Of a stretch of DNA of 23,857 nucleotides, positions 1 to 7,886 are shown one piece after another; the stretch's first letter is position 1; every line of letters starts with the position of its first letter. The position numbers and the translations under genes are program-made. Below the pieces are notes generated by a model, which worked only from the letters and a program-made list of their open reading frames with translations, had not been told where the DNA came from and did not search any database. Source of the stretch: Thaumarchaeota archaeon UBA160 (GTDB lineage Archaea > Thermoproteota > Nitrososphaeria > Conexivisphaerales > UBA164); the NCBI GenBank assembly GCA_002506605.1, contig DAXX01000048.1:1-23857 (forward strand), given 5' to 3'.

Positions 1-491
1 AGGATCATTTCATTGATAATAGGACTTAGGTGATCAAAATGAGCTTAAGTTAACGGCACTAGGTGTATATAGATTTAAAAAAAGCACCTTTTATCTGCAA
101 ATTTAAAAAGCATTATAATGTTCTTATAGATTTTCTGTATATGAATGTATTCTCATCTTTTTCTTCAACGGTTCATAAACGTTAAAAATATTGCTAACAT
201 TGGCTTGCGCAACCGCTTTCATTTCTGCATAAAGGTGTGCCGCAATCTTGAAATAAAAATTTTTGATGCGCTTGCAACACAAATGATAACCATTAAGAAC
301 AGAAACCTTATATGTTCATTAATTGTTCCAGCTTTCACTAGTAAACTCGTAAGCATGATAACAATCTTTATCCAGATACATGAGCTTTATTGTATTAAAA
401 GAAGCCACAAGCTGATAGGTTGAGATAGTTCACCTTTAGTCGTATGAATTTAACCTAATGTTTTTTAAGACAAGCTCAGTAACAGATTACA
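1..491. other. Gene-poor stretch at window start
   Basis: No convincing gene. A 92-codon plus-strand frame (145-423) has an unusual composition (rich in Ile, Cys and Asn), no ribosome binding site and no family resemblance. On the minus strand, frames covering about 124-390 read more like protein in short pieces but are broken by stops: one piece ends at a TAA at 124-126 and has its only ATG at 220-222 (33 codons). This could be the remnant of a decayed gene. TATA-like runs at 66-73 and around 100-115 have no obvious target. The 3' end of the stretch holds the promoter of the next gene. Confidence 0.4.
461..468 (+). promoter_or_regulatory. TATA box of the OB-fold gene
   Basis: TTTTTTAA centred about 26 nt upstream of the TTG at 492. 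With the usual archaeal spacing transcription would begin at about 490, giving a leaderless mRNA. This supports the TTG start. Inferred from spacing only. Confidence 0.4.
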
Positions 492-779
492 TTGAAAATA
501 AGAGATCTTTCGGTAGGTAGTGCCAGAGTAAAAGTGGAAGGTAAGGTAATAAATAAATCAGAACCGAAAAAAGTTAGATTACGAAATGGACAAGATGCAA
601 GCGTTGCGGACGCTTTGCTTGAAGACGGTAGCGGTAGCATAATACTTAGTTTGTGGGGAGACCAAATTGGAATGGTAGAAGTTGGCGATAAAGTGCAAAT
701 AATTAACGGTTATGTAAGCAATTTTAAAAAGGAAAAAAGGCTCAGCTTGGGCAGATACGGGAAAATCATAAAAATTTAG
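492..779 (+). CDS. ssb: Single-OB-fold ssDNA-binding protein (RPA/SSB-like)
   Basis: This 95-residue protein is one OB-fold of the crenarchaeal SSB / RPA type and probably binds single-stranded DNA during replication and repair. The N-terminal strand (MKIRDLSVGSARVKVEGKVI) is followed by a basic RLRNG turn, then an acidic DALLEDGSGSI loop, the family hallmark LSLWGDQ, and a closing G-D-x-V-x-I-x-NGYV segment. The Sulfolobus SSB has the same order of motifs but adds a flexible acidic tail for protein contacts; this one stops right after the fold, so it has no tail. The start is TTG, chosen because it begins the fold and lies about 26 nt after a TATA box. The 3' end overlaps the convergent MDR gene by 4 bases. 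An RNA-binding role is a less likely alternative. Confidence 0.8.
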   Translation: MKIRDLSVGSARVKVEGKVINKSEPKKVRLRNGQDASVADALLEDGSGSIILSLWGDQIGMVEVGDKVQIINGYVSNFKKEKRLSLGRYGKIIKI

Positions 780-1789
780 AATTTTAACAAAATTTTACCA
801 ATATGGTTTCTTTTTTCCATCCTTAATTGTGCTTTATCTACATCATCAATAGGGAATACGCTGTCTATAAGCGGTTTTATTCTACCTTGCGAAACCATGT
901 TTAAGAGATCAAACAGGTCTTTTCTAGTTCCTAAATAAACGCCAAGAAAATCTATGTTGTTAGCGTAGATCTGTCTCAAATTTAATTGAATTTCAGAACC
1001 AGCTGTCATAGCCATGTTAACAACTTTTCCACCTTTTCTGACTGTTTTTAATGCCACATTCGTGTAAGCTCCACCTAGCGCATCAAAAACATAATCTACG
1101 CCATCATTACCAGTAAGCCGTAATACATTTTCAGCCAGCTTTTCATCAAGCCTTAACACCTCATCAGCCCCAATCTTTTTTAACATTTCTGCTTTCCAGT
1201 CATAAGAGGTCGTTGTTATAACGCGCGCTCCTAAAGCCTTTGCAATTTGCAAAGCTGCAACTCCGGCTCCGCCGCTCCCTCCTAAAATAAGAAGCGTTGA
1301 TCCCGGCACCATCCTGATTCTGTCTACCAAACCATGATAAGCTGTGGTATAAGCTACTGGTAATGCCGCAGCGTATTCCAATGATACGTTTTCAGGCAAT
1401 TTTAGCACATTGCTGGCTGGAACGCTAACATATTCAGCAAAAAATCCATCGGTGTGAACACCATAAAGAGCTCTTGTAAAACAGCTGTTCTCGTTGCCTG
1501 CTAGGCAGTTCTTGCAAAAACCACAAAATTTCATCGGATAAAGCACAACCTTATCACCTTTCTTGAAAATGCTGTCTGATGGATCTTCTACATAGCCTGA
1601 AAGGTCCGAACCAAAAACTCTTGGAAAAGGTTGTCCGGGCAGATCCATTCTCCCCCATATGTCAACATGGTTCACAGAGCCAAATGAGGCTTTTATTATA
1701 ACTTTTCCAGGTTCGCTCTTCGGCTGACCTTTTTCCACCTTTTTTATGACATCAACACCTCCCGGTTTTTCGTATACGAATTCCCTCAT
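776..1789 (-). CDS. MDR-family NAD(P)H oxidoreductase with structural zinc only
   Basis: A 337-residue medium-chain dehydrogenase/reductase. The N-terminal GroES-like domain carries four cysteines of a structural zinc lobe (C89, C92, C95, C103). The catalytic zinc site looks absent: the usual Cys is N40 in SVNHVD, and the usual Gly-His-Glu is G60-S61-D62. The Rossmann domain starts near residue 165 with a GGSGGAG dinucleotide loop (170-176). Loss of catalytic zinc is typical of quinone, enoyl or acryloyl-CoA reductases in the superfamily, so a reductase is more likely than an alcohol dehydrogenase; the substrate cannot be read from sequence. The ATG is preceded by GTGAG eight bases upstream. 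The gene is transcribed divergently from the aminotransferase across 65 bp. Confidence 0.85.
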   Translation of the reverse strand: MREFVYEKPGGVDVIKKVEKGQPKSEPGKVIIKASFGSVNHVDIWGRMDLPGQPFPRVFGSDLSGYVEDPSDSIFKKGDKVVLYPMKFCGFCKNCLAGNENSCFTRALYGVHTDGFFAEYVSVPASNVLKLPENVSLEYAAALPVAYTTAYHGLVDRIRMVPGSTLLILGGSGGAGVAALQIAKALGARVITTTSYDWKAEMLKKIGADEVLRLDEKLAENVLRLTGNDGVDYVFDALGGAYTNVALKTVRKGGKVVNMAMTAGSEIQLNLRQIYANNIDFLGVYLGTRKDLFDLLNMVSQGRIKPLIDSVFPIDDVDKAQLRMEKRNHIGKILLKF

Positions 1790-1813
1790 GTTTTCTCACT
1801 TAAATGATCTTGC

Positions 1814-1830
1814 TATTATAGGATTTAAAT
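1814..1830. promoter_or_regulatory. Divergent TATA boxes, MDR gene and aminotransferase
   Basis: ATTTAAAT at 1823-1830 lies about 28 nt before the plus-strand ATG at 1855, predicting a nearly leaderless aminotransferase mRNA. On the minus strand CTATAATA (complement of 1814-1821) lies about 28 nt before the ATG at 1789. The two elements adjoin, so the two genes may compete for or share transcription factors. Confidence 0.4.
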
Positions 1831-1854
1831 ATGCCTAAAATAAAAGGTTAGACG

Positions 1855-2991
1855 ATGAGATATACAGTCCCTTCAAGGTTGTTGGAACTCGAAGAGTCTG
1901 CTACTTTAAAAGCTTCTGAGAAAGCAAACGAAATGATAGCTAAAGGTATAAATGTTTATAAGCTTGACGTAGGCGAGCCAGATTTCTCAACACCAAAAAA
2001 GATTATCGATGCCGCATACAATGCCATGTTGAATGGCTACACGCATTATGCTTCATCTGCAGGGGTTATTCAATTAAGAGAGACAATAGCTGAAAAATAT
2101 TCTGTGAATGTTTCAAACGTTATAGTTACCCCTGGATCTAAACAGGGTATATTTTACGCGCTTTATGCGATATTAAATCCGGGTGATGAAGTTTTAATAT
2201 TGAACCCTTCATGGTCAAGCTATAAACAGATAATCAAGTTAGCTGGAGGGGTACCTGTTGAAATAGACACAGATGATAATTTTGAGCCTGATCTTGAGAG
2301 AATAAAAAACAAAATAAACAAAAAAACTAAGGCGATCATAGTAAATTCGCCAAACAATCCAACAGGTGCGGTTTATAGCGATAGAACTGTAAAAGAGCTC
2401 TCAGAATTAGCCAAGGAAAAAGGGCTTTTTGTATTAAGCGATGAAATTTATGATCGGCTTGTCTATGAAGGAAATTTTGTATCATTTAGAAAATACATAA
2501 ATTATGATGAAGGATTGATTTTGATCAACGGTTTCAGCAAAGCATATGCTATGACAGGCTGGAGGCTTGGGTACGCTATAGCTTCTCCAGAAATAATTAA
2601 ACAGATGGCCAAGATACAAGGACATACCGCAACCTCACCTGCAACGTTCACGCAGATAGCAGCTATAACAGCTTTGAAAGAGTGCGAAGAAGATGTTAAA
2701 AGCATGGTAAAAGAATTTTCAGAAAGGAGGAAAATAATAATTGAATTGCTAGATGAGAAAGGGATAAAATACGTTAAACCAAACGGCGCTTTTTACTTTT
2801 TTATCGACCTGGGCAAATACATAAAAGGTACAGATCCCGCTGAGTTTCTTTTGGAGAAGGCCCGAGTTAGCGTCACTAGCGGTTTAGGATTTGGGGATAA
2901 CTATCCGACATACATAAGGATTTCTTACGCTGCATCAAGAGAAACCATTATATCTGGACTAAACAGCATATTTAATGCCATTGGAATTTAA
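1855..2991 (+). CDS. aspC: Class I/II PLP aminotransferase (aspartate aminotransferase type)
   Basis: A 378-residue cytosolic fold-type I aminotransferase, most like archaeal aspartate/aromatic aminotransferases that move amino groups from aspartate or related donors to 2-oxoglutarate. Visible landmarks: the GEPDF substrate loop near residue 40, NSPNNPTG (N168 contacts PLP), SDEIYDRL (D196 pairs with the PLP pyridine nitrogen, Y199), the Schiff-base lysine K229 in GFSKAYAMTGWRLGY, and R355 in YIRISYA, which binds the substrate carboxylate. Length and motif order are complete. The ATG follows a TATA box by the distance expected for a leaderless mRNA. The stop overlaps the start of the THUMP gene by 17 bases, so the two are probably co-transcribed. 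The exact amino donor (Asp, Ala, Tyr) cannot be fixed. Confidence 0.9.
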   Translation: MRYTVPSRLLELEESATLKASEKANEMIAKGINVYKLDVGEPDFSTPKKIIDAAYNAMLNGYTHYASSAGVIQLRETIAEKYSVNVSNVIVTPGSKQGIFYALYAILNPGDEVLILNPSWSSYKQIIKLAGGVPVEIDTDDNFEPDLERIKNKINKKTKAIIVNSPNNPTGAVYSDRTVKELSELAKEKGLFVLSDEIYDRLVYEGNFVSFRKYINYDEGLILINGFSKAYAMTGWRLGYAIASPEIIKQMAKIQGHTATSPATFTQIAAITALKECEEDVKSMVKEFSERRKIIIELLDEKGIKYVKPNGAFYFFIDLGKYIKGTDPAEFLLEKARVSVTSGLGFGDNYPTYIRISYAASRETIISGLNSIFNAIGI

Positions 2992-3508
2992 TTTTGTTGC
3001 CACAACCTACAACAACTATAAGAAAGAGCTTGAGCGGGAGTTAAAAATACTTTTAAGCGAATTCGAACCCATCACATTTCTCCCTTTTAAGACAAACAGC
3101 GCAACTTACGGTAAGCTGAGTGGCGATGTCATAGAAGCTTCCAAACGTTTGTGGGATCTAGCATATTCTGATCCGTGGAAAGTAAGGAGGGTTCTTAGGT
3201 TCATTCCCATAACTAACAATTGCACAGTAGACGTCTTTAAGATCAAAGAGGTTGCTAGAAAGCTTGCGGCTGATATACCAGTTGATGCGAGCTTTAAAAT
3301 AGAAGCAGAAATTAGGCTTTCCAAGCTTTCCAGAAGCGAGATCATTGAAATTGTAGCAAAAGAAGTAGATCGAAAAGTTAACTTAGAAAAGCCTGATTAT
3401 ATTATTGAAGTGCAAATAGTAGCAGATAGCTGCGGAATGTCAGTGTTGAAAGACAGAATGATATTTAGAAGCCTTGAAGCAAAGCTAGAGGGTAGCTATT
3501 TCCCGTAG
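2975..3508 (+). CDS. THUMP-domain RNA-binding protein (TAN1-like)
   Basis: A 177-residue protein resembling archaeal stand-alone THUMP proteins (COG1818, related to eukaryotic TAN1). It opens with FNFVATTYNNYKKELERELK, the start of the N-terminal ferredoxin-like domain, and continues into the THUMP fold: VRRVLRFIPI near residue 70, then a stretch that ends IIEVQIVADSCGMSVL, the typical last THUMP strand. TAN1 binds tRNA and assists an acetyltransferase (Kre33/NAT10) that makes ac4C at position 12 of some tRNAs; archaeal homologues are thought to bind tRNA too. No methyltransferase or other catalytic domain is attached. The ATG start lies inside the end of the aminotransferase gene, implying translational coupling. 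The partner acetyltransferase is not in this window. Confidence 0.75.
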   Translation: MPLEFNFVATTYNNYKKELERELKILLSEFEPITFLPFKTNSATYGKLSGDVIEASKRLWDLAYSDPWKVRRVLRFIPITNNCTVDVFKIKEVARKLAADIPVDASFKIEAEIRLSKLSRSEIIEIVAKEVDRKVNLEKPDYIIEVQIVADSCGMSVLKDRMIFRSLEAKLEGSYFP

Positions 3509-3644
3509 CGTATCTATTTTGCTTGTCAATATTGATTGCATATTAAAGCGTTTTATCAAAAATTAGAAACAGCCATCTTTATTGAAGATTTTTGGATGCA
3601 GTTTTTTATTATTACAGCGGCTTTTAATCAAAATCAGCAAAGGG

Positions 3645-3652
3645 TTTTATAG
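3645..3652 (+). promoter_or_regulatory. TATA box of the four-Cys protein gene
   Basis: TTTTATAG centred about 29 nt before the ATG at 3678. It predicts a leader of only a few bases. The 169-bp spacer after the THUMP gene shows this is a new transcription unit. Confidence 0.4.
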
Positions 3653-3677
3653 AGCGTTTTGACAATTAAGTGTTGTA

Positions 3678-4130
3678 ATGTCAAAAGAAGAGGAAGAAGC
3701 ATTTGAAAACATTACAGAGAATTTAGATTACTATACAAGAACAGAAAAGGGAAGATCGGAGCTCATAGAAGTTCACAAGAAAAGAGAGAAAAAGTTCATT
3801 GAAGAGCTGCTTAAGTATTTCAAGCCTCAAAGAGATGTCATATGGATGAATTCTTATTGCAAGAACTGTATCTATTATGTGAAAAAGAACAGCGCAGTGG
3901 CCAAGTGCGAATATAACAACTGCAAACTCGTCAAACCCTTTTATGGAACTGCTATATGGAAAATTGTAAGCGATCTGGCTAGCGGAAAAACAACTTTGGA
4001 AGTGGAAGAAATAAGGTGGGATAAAAAGTGGGTAGATGTCGCAAATGAAGAGATTGAAAACGCGATGCTAAAGATAAATGACGGCAAACCTTACGATTGT
4101 TATGTTCCAAAAAGGTCAGCTGATGCTTAA
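3678..4130 (+). CDS. Small charged protein with a Cys4 cluster, upstream of pilus-type ATPase
   Basis: I do not recognise this 150-residue protein. Residues 1-50 are highly charged and probably alpha-helical (many Glu and Lys). A cysteine set follows: C61-x2-C64-x12-C77-x4-C82, spaced like a small zinc knuckle or metal site, with a fifth Cys at 141 near the C terminus. The second half contains two Trp-rich stretches (AIWKIVSDL, IRWDKKWVDV). There is no signal peptide or membrane segment, so it is cytosolic. It sits 57 bp upstream of the secretion ATPase on the same strand, which suggests a related role, for example as an ATPase partner, but this is inference from position. The ATPase gene has its own TATA box. 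Confidence 0.7.
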   Translation: MSKEEEEAFENITENLDYYTRTEKGRSELIEVHKKREKKFIEELLKYFKPQRDVIWMNSYCKNCIYYVKKNSAVAKCEYNNCKLVKPFYGTAIWKIVSDLASGKTTLEVEEIRWDKKWVDVANEEIENAMLKINDGKPYDCYVPKRSADA

Positions 4131-4148
4131 AAAAGTTTAAGTTTTAAG

Positions 4149-4156
4149 TTTATAAA
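4149..4156 (+). promoter_or_regulatory. TATA box of the pilus-type ATPase gene
   Basis: TTTATAAA located about 35 nt before the ATG at 4188, predicting a start near 4178 and a leader of about 10 nt. It suggests the ATPase can be transcribed independently of the upstream four-Cys gene. Confidence 0.4.
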
Positions 4157-4187
4157 GAAGAAATGCGTAATTTTAACTGCGTAGCTA

Positions 4188-5744
4188 ATGTTCTGGAAAA
4201 GAAGGAAAGAAAGCAAACCAGAAGAGGAAGAGGAAGAAAAAGAACCCGAATCTAACGTACAGTTTATAGATCTTAAAAAAATAGAATCCCTTGGCAACGT
4301 TTATGTTGGGATAGCTACAAATGAGCGTGGCGATTATATTTATTATGTTCTTGAGCCCACCTTAAAACCTAGCGAAATAAAGCTAATCGACGACGTTAAA
4401 AAGTATTTGTTTGAAAAAATTAATTATAACTTAAACGAATCGGAAGAACAGATATGGGAAAAAATGAAAAAGCTCATCGATTACAGGCTAAAAGAATTAA
4501 AAATGACAGATAAAAGCGATAAGGTCTATTATTATATAAAGCGGGATCTTCTTGGTTACGGTAAAATAGATGTAATGCTTCACGATGAAGAAATAGAAGA
4601 CATTTCATGCAACGGACCAAACATACCTGTTTACGTGTGGCATAGATTTTATGAAAGTTTGCCAAGCAACGTTTATTTTTCAAGCAAAGAAGAGCTGGAT
4701 TCTTTTATCCTGAAGCTAGCCTATAAAAGCGGAAGAACAGTAAGTTTTTCCAGCCCTATGGTTGATGCAACTCTTCCTGAAGGGCATAGAATACAAATAA
4801 CGCTAGGAGGAGAAGTAACTGGTCGGGGCACAAATTTTACAATAAGAAAGTTCAGAACAGATCCCATAACGATAATAGATTTGATAAACTTTAGAACTTT
4901 GACAGCAAAACTTGCTGCCTACCTATGGATAGCTATAGAGCATAACATGTCTTTGTTAATAGCAGGCGGCACAGCTAGCGGCAAAACGACAACCCTTAAC
5001 GCGCTTACAGTTTTCATACCTATAAATTATAAGGTCATTACTATTGAAGACACAAGGGAGCTTAACCTTTACCGTCAAAACTGGATCTCCTCAGTTACCA
5101 GAGAGGTGCAGACAGAATTTGTCAAGAACATAACTCTTTTTGACCTTCTTAAGGAAGCTTTAAGGCAGAGACCCGATGTCATAATAGTTGGAGAAGTAAG
5201 GGGAGAAGAGGCTTACACTCTTTTGCAGGCAATAGCGACCGGTCATGGCGGCATTTCTTCAATTCACGCCGAGACAATAGAAGCCGTGATTGAGAGGTTA
5301 TCTACAAGGCCTATGAACATACCCAAGGATTTTATAGCAAGCACACTGAACATGATTGGCTTACAGTTAAGGGTGAGCATGCAGAAAAAGGTAACTAGGA
5401 GAATGATAGAGTTGGCAGAGATAGCAGGGTATGATAGCAGCACTGGAACCATTATAATAAAAGACTCTTTCAAATGGGACCCTTCAGCAGATGAAATAAA
5501 ATACACCGGAGAAAGCAGAATAGCGCAGCTTTTAGAACAAAGATATGGAATTAGCAGAAAAGATTTTGAAACAGAACTTGAGAAAAGAGAAACTTACTTA
5601 AGATGGATGGCGTTGAAGGGGATAAGAAAAATAGATAACGTGATAGAAATGATAAACAACTACAGAAAATCTCCTGAAGAAAGCTATTATTTGGCGCTGA
5701 ACGAGCTCAGTTCTTTAGCAAAGTCAGAAAACCAGTTAGTTTAA
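4188..5744 (+). CDS. Type IV pilus/archaellum-type secretion ATPase (GspE/TadA/FlaI superfamily)
   Basis: A 518-residue hexameric motor ATPase of the family that powers archaeal pili and archaella. Order: an acidic N-terminal tail (Glu run, residues 9-20), an N-terminal domain to about residue 230, then the RecA-like motor. Walker A is GGTASGKTT (260-268, K266), the Asp box lies near ITIEDTREL, Walker B is DVIIVGE (330-336, E336), and the His box has H353 and H360. All motor residues are intact. The family normally sits beside a GspF/TadC-type membrane platform and pilin genes; none is present in this window, so it is either an orphan working with a distant platform or has another role. The 3' end overlaps the convergent GTPase gene by 9 bases. 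The closest functional subtype (Ups, Aap, archaellum) cannot be decided. Confidence 0.9.
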   Translation: MFWKRRKESKPEEEEEEKEPESNVQFIDLKKIESLGNVYVGIATNERGDYIYYVLEPTLKPSEIKLIDDVKKYLFEKINYNLNESEEQIWEKMKKLIDYRLKELKMTDKSDKVYYYIKRDLLGYGKIDVMLHDEEIEDISCNGPNIPVYVWHRFYESLPSNVYFSSKEELDSFILKLAYKSGRTVSFSSPMVDATLPEGHRIQITLGGEVTGRGTNFTIRKFRTDPITIIDLINFRTLTAKLAAYLWIAIEHNMSLLIAGGTASGKTTTLNALTVFIPINYKVITIEDTRELNLYRQNWISSVTREVQTEFVKNITLFDLLKEALRQRPDVIIVGEVRGEEAYTLLQAIATGHGGISSIHAETIEAVIERLSTRPMNIPKDFIASTLNMIGLQLRVSMQKKVTRRMIELAEIAGYDSSTGTIIIKDSFKWDPSADEIKYTGESRIAQLLEQRYGISRKDFETELEKRETYLRWMALKGIRKIDNVIEMINNYRKSPEESYYLALNELSSLAKSENQLV

Positions 5745-7304
5745 TATGGCAGTTATTCTGCCTATGCCTCGCGCTTTACCCTCCCTGAATATGAAGGTAT
5801 CCCCTTCGTGTATAACTACAGGCCTGTACTTTAATTGAAAAACTACGCTTCCAAATTCCCCGGTTTTAAGGTAAGGAGGCTGCGAGCTTATTATCTTGAC
5901 AACTTCTTTTATTGTGTTTACCTGTATAACAGGTTCATATCCAACTTTTATGAGCGTTGGATGATGCAAAACTCTTACGTCAGCCTTAAACTTCCAAACA
6001 GCTTTTACAGAATTTACATCAGAGGTTAAAACCATTCCGCTTTTTATTTCTTCTGCCGAAATCTTGTTAAGCGCGATGGTGACATAATCTCCAGCATAAG
6101 CTGAGTTAACAGGAACGCGATTTTTGTATATTGAAAAAGCATAGGTTTTCTTAAAAGAACCGTCAGCTAAAGGTCCTACATAGATTTCTTCATTTTCTTT
6201 TATGCTCCCGGTATTTATAAGCCCGCTAACTACTGTACCTACTCCCGCAACTTTAAAGATATCATCTATATAAAGCATAAACTTTTCAGCTCTTTTTTCT
6301 TCCCAGTTTATTCTCTTTGGCAAAAAGTTCATGAACTTTTTTAAAAGGTCAAGCCCTTCACCTGTTTTGTTAGAAACGATAAACATAGGAGCTATTCTGC
6401 CGTTTGCTATGTTTTTAGATGCAATTATCAAATCTGATTCATCTTTTATGAAAAATGGGATTTTATCTATGCCAGGCATCTTCAGCATTTTTATGACTTC
6501 GTTTATGCTCATCTCAGCTATGGGCTTTGGAGCCATATCCGCTTTGGTAAACACAATTATTATTGGTATTTTGAGCGCTACCGAGATGCCAAGATGTTCT
6601 TTAAACGTTCCTATCGGACCGCTGCTCAGCGAAACAACCAGAATATTGTAATCAGGTAGGTTGCCCATTATTCCCTTTAGCGTTGTTTTGAAATATTTTT
6701 CATGCCCAGCAAGATCAATCAGATATATAATTTTGCTGCTCTTTAAGTATATATCTGGTTCATTATAATTTTGCAGAATATCGTTCACAAGCCTTCCTTC
6801 AGAATCGTAGCCAATTATGTGCACAGATACTGAAGAAGTCCTCCTCATTTTTATTTCGTGCAGATACCTAGCAACAAGAGACATCGCGTATCCATTGCCG
6901 TTATCTAGGGTCGAAAAAGTCAAGACGCCCTTTAATGTAGATTTTCCAGCATCTACGTTGCCTAACAGAGCTACAGCCACCTCTACAGGCGGGTAATTTC
7001 TTACTCTTCTGATATATACTTCCGCTACAGCGCCCTTTTCTCCCAGCACTGTCCTTATTATCTGCATGCTAGCGCCTGCTTTCTGAGCTATAACCTTAAG
7101 GTTGTTTAATGAACTGCTTAGCTCAGAATCTGAAAGGCCTATAGGTTGTCCGTCATCAGAGAGCCCAAGTATGTAAAAAGCTTCGCCATGTCCTTCGTTA
7201 AGTCTGTAAAGCATCTGAGCAGCCAATCTTTCTGCCCTTTCTTCTGTGAGCTTTTCAAGTAACAGTTTATATTCGATGTTTCCTTCGTCGTTTTCCTTGT
7301 TCAT
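5736..7304 (-). CDS. GTPBP1-like translational GTPase
   Basis: A 522-residue GTPase of the elongation-factor superfamily, closest to the archaeal/eukaryotic GTPBP1 group (COG5258). An N-terminal domain of about 105 residues precedes the G domain: G1 GNVDAGKST (115-123), G3 DLAGHE (197-202), G4 TKAD (253-256). Two beta-barrel domains follow, including FKVAGVGTVVSGLINTG, the EF-Tu domain-2 signature, and a C-terminal barrel ending GIGRITAIL. GTPBP1 in eukaryotes can deliver tRNA or link to mRNA decay; the archaeal role is poorly known. It starts 3 bases after the hexapeptide-repeat gene, so these two form an operon. Switch I is longer than in EF-1A (about residues 130-170), as usual in this group. 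The end overlaps the pilus-type ATPase gene by 9 bases. Confidence 0.88.
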   Translation of the reverse strand: MNKENDEGNIEYKLLLEKLTEERAERLAAQMLYRLNEGHGEAFYILGLSDDGQPIGLSDSELSSSLNNLKVIAQKAGASMQIIRTVLGEKGAVAEVYIRRVRNYPPVEVAVALLGNVDAGKSTLKGVLTFSTLDNGNGYAMSLVARYLHEIKMRRTSSVSVHIIGYDSEGRLVNDILQNYNEPDIYLKSSKIIYLIDLAGHEKYFKTTLKGIMGNLPDYNILVVSLSSGPIGTFKEHLGISVALKIPIIIVFTKADMAPKPIAEMSINEVIKMLKMPGIDKIPFFIKDESDLIIASKNIANGRIAPMFIVSNKTGEGLDLLKKFMNFLPKRINWEEKRAEKFMLYIDDIFKVAGVGTVVSGLINTGSIKENEEIYVGPLADGSFKKTYAFSIYKNRVPVNSAYAGDYVTIALNKISAEEIKSGMVLTSDVNSVKAVWKFKADVRVLHHPTLIKVGYEPVIQVNTIKEVVKIISSQPPYLKTGEFGSVVFQLKYRPVVIHEGDTFIFREGKARGIGRITAILN

Positions 7305-7307
7305 TTT

Positions 7308-7820
7308 TTAGTACGTTAAGTTTTTATATGAATCTTTTAGTATTAAGGATTTTCTCCAACTTTCTTCAGCATATTTTCTTTGTTGAGGTTTCACTTCTCC
7401 AACTATTTTTGCTGGATTGCCCATCACAAGGCTGTTTTCAGGTATAACCATAAACTGCGGAACCAGGCTGCCAGCAGCTATAAAGCTTCTCCTCCCCACT
7501 CGCGCATTTTCTAGTATAATTGATCCAGCCCCAATGATGCTTTCTTCCTCTATTACAACGCCTTCTAATATAGAACCCTTACCGATAGTGACCTTTTTTC
7601 CTATGATGCACGCGCTTTCGTCAGGTTTTATTAAAACTCCTTCAAGCACGTTGCTGTATTCGCCCAACTCTATAGTGCTTGTGTCGCCTCTTAAAATGGA
7701 ATTAAACCAAACGCTTGCATTTTCTTTTATTCTAACATCCCCTATTATTATAGCCGTATTAGAAACATAACTAGTTGGATGTACAAAGGGTTTTTTCCCT
7801 TCAAATTCTAAAAGCACCAT
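7308..7820 (-). CDS. Gamma-carbonic-anhydrase-like hexapeptide protein lacking zinc ligands
   Basis: A 170-residue left-handed beta-helix protein. It matches the gamma-carbonic anhydrase/YrdA family along its length: FVHPTSYVSNTAIIIGDV opening, VWFNSILRGD (38-46), repeated I-I-G turns, and the ending NSLVMGNPAKIVGEV plus a C-terminal helix. The three zinc histidines of the family are replaced: IHTDE-type becomes IKPDE (K65), IGHGA-type becomes IGKGS (K81), and LHGC-type becomes LEGV (E86). The spacing of the last two (5 residues) is as in true enzymes, so the alignment is firm. It is therefore unlikely to be a zinc carbonic anhydrase; a binding, structural or other acyltransferase-like role is possible. 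A TATA-like element 26 nt upstream predicts a leaderless mRNA. It heads an operon with the GTPase. Confidence 0.85.
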   Translation of the reverse strand: MVLLEFEGKKPFVHPTSYVSNTAIIIGDVRIKENASVWFNSILRGDTSTIELGEYSNVLEGVLIKPDESACIIGKKVTIGKGSILEGVVIEEESIIGAGSIILENARVGRRSFIAAGSLVPQFMVIPENSLVMGNPAKIVGEVKPQQRKYAEESWRKSLILKDSYKNLTY

Positions 7821-7841
7821 GCGTATTATTTATAAAAAAGC

Positions 7842-7849
7842 ATTAAATT
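7842..7849 (-). promoter_or_regulatory. TATA box of the hexapeptide-repeat gene operon
   Basis: On the minus strand AATTTAAT (complement of 7842-7849) is centred about 26 nt before the ATG at 7820. Spacing predicts a leaderless transcript carrying the hexapeptide-repeat and GTPase genes. Confidence 0.35.
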
Positions 7850-7875
7850 AACATATCCTAAAATATTAAGAGTTT

Positions 7876-7880
7876 GGTGA
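7876..7880 (+). promoter_or_regulatory. Ribosome binding site deciding a TTG start
   Basis: GGTGA, complementary to the 3' end of archaeal 16S rRNA, ends six bases before the TTG at 7887. No ATG is available at the right distance, so the site supports TTG as the start. Confidence 0.55.
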
Positions 7881-7886
7881 AAGATT

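Noticed and set aside
145..423. 92-codon plus-strand open frame
   Set aside because: Odd composition, no promoter or ribosome binding site at its ATG, no family resemblance; probably chance in AT-rich spacer.
6331..6651. 106-codon plus-strand frame with hydrophobic stretches
   Set aside because: Antisense to the G domain of the GTPase; a shadow frame.
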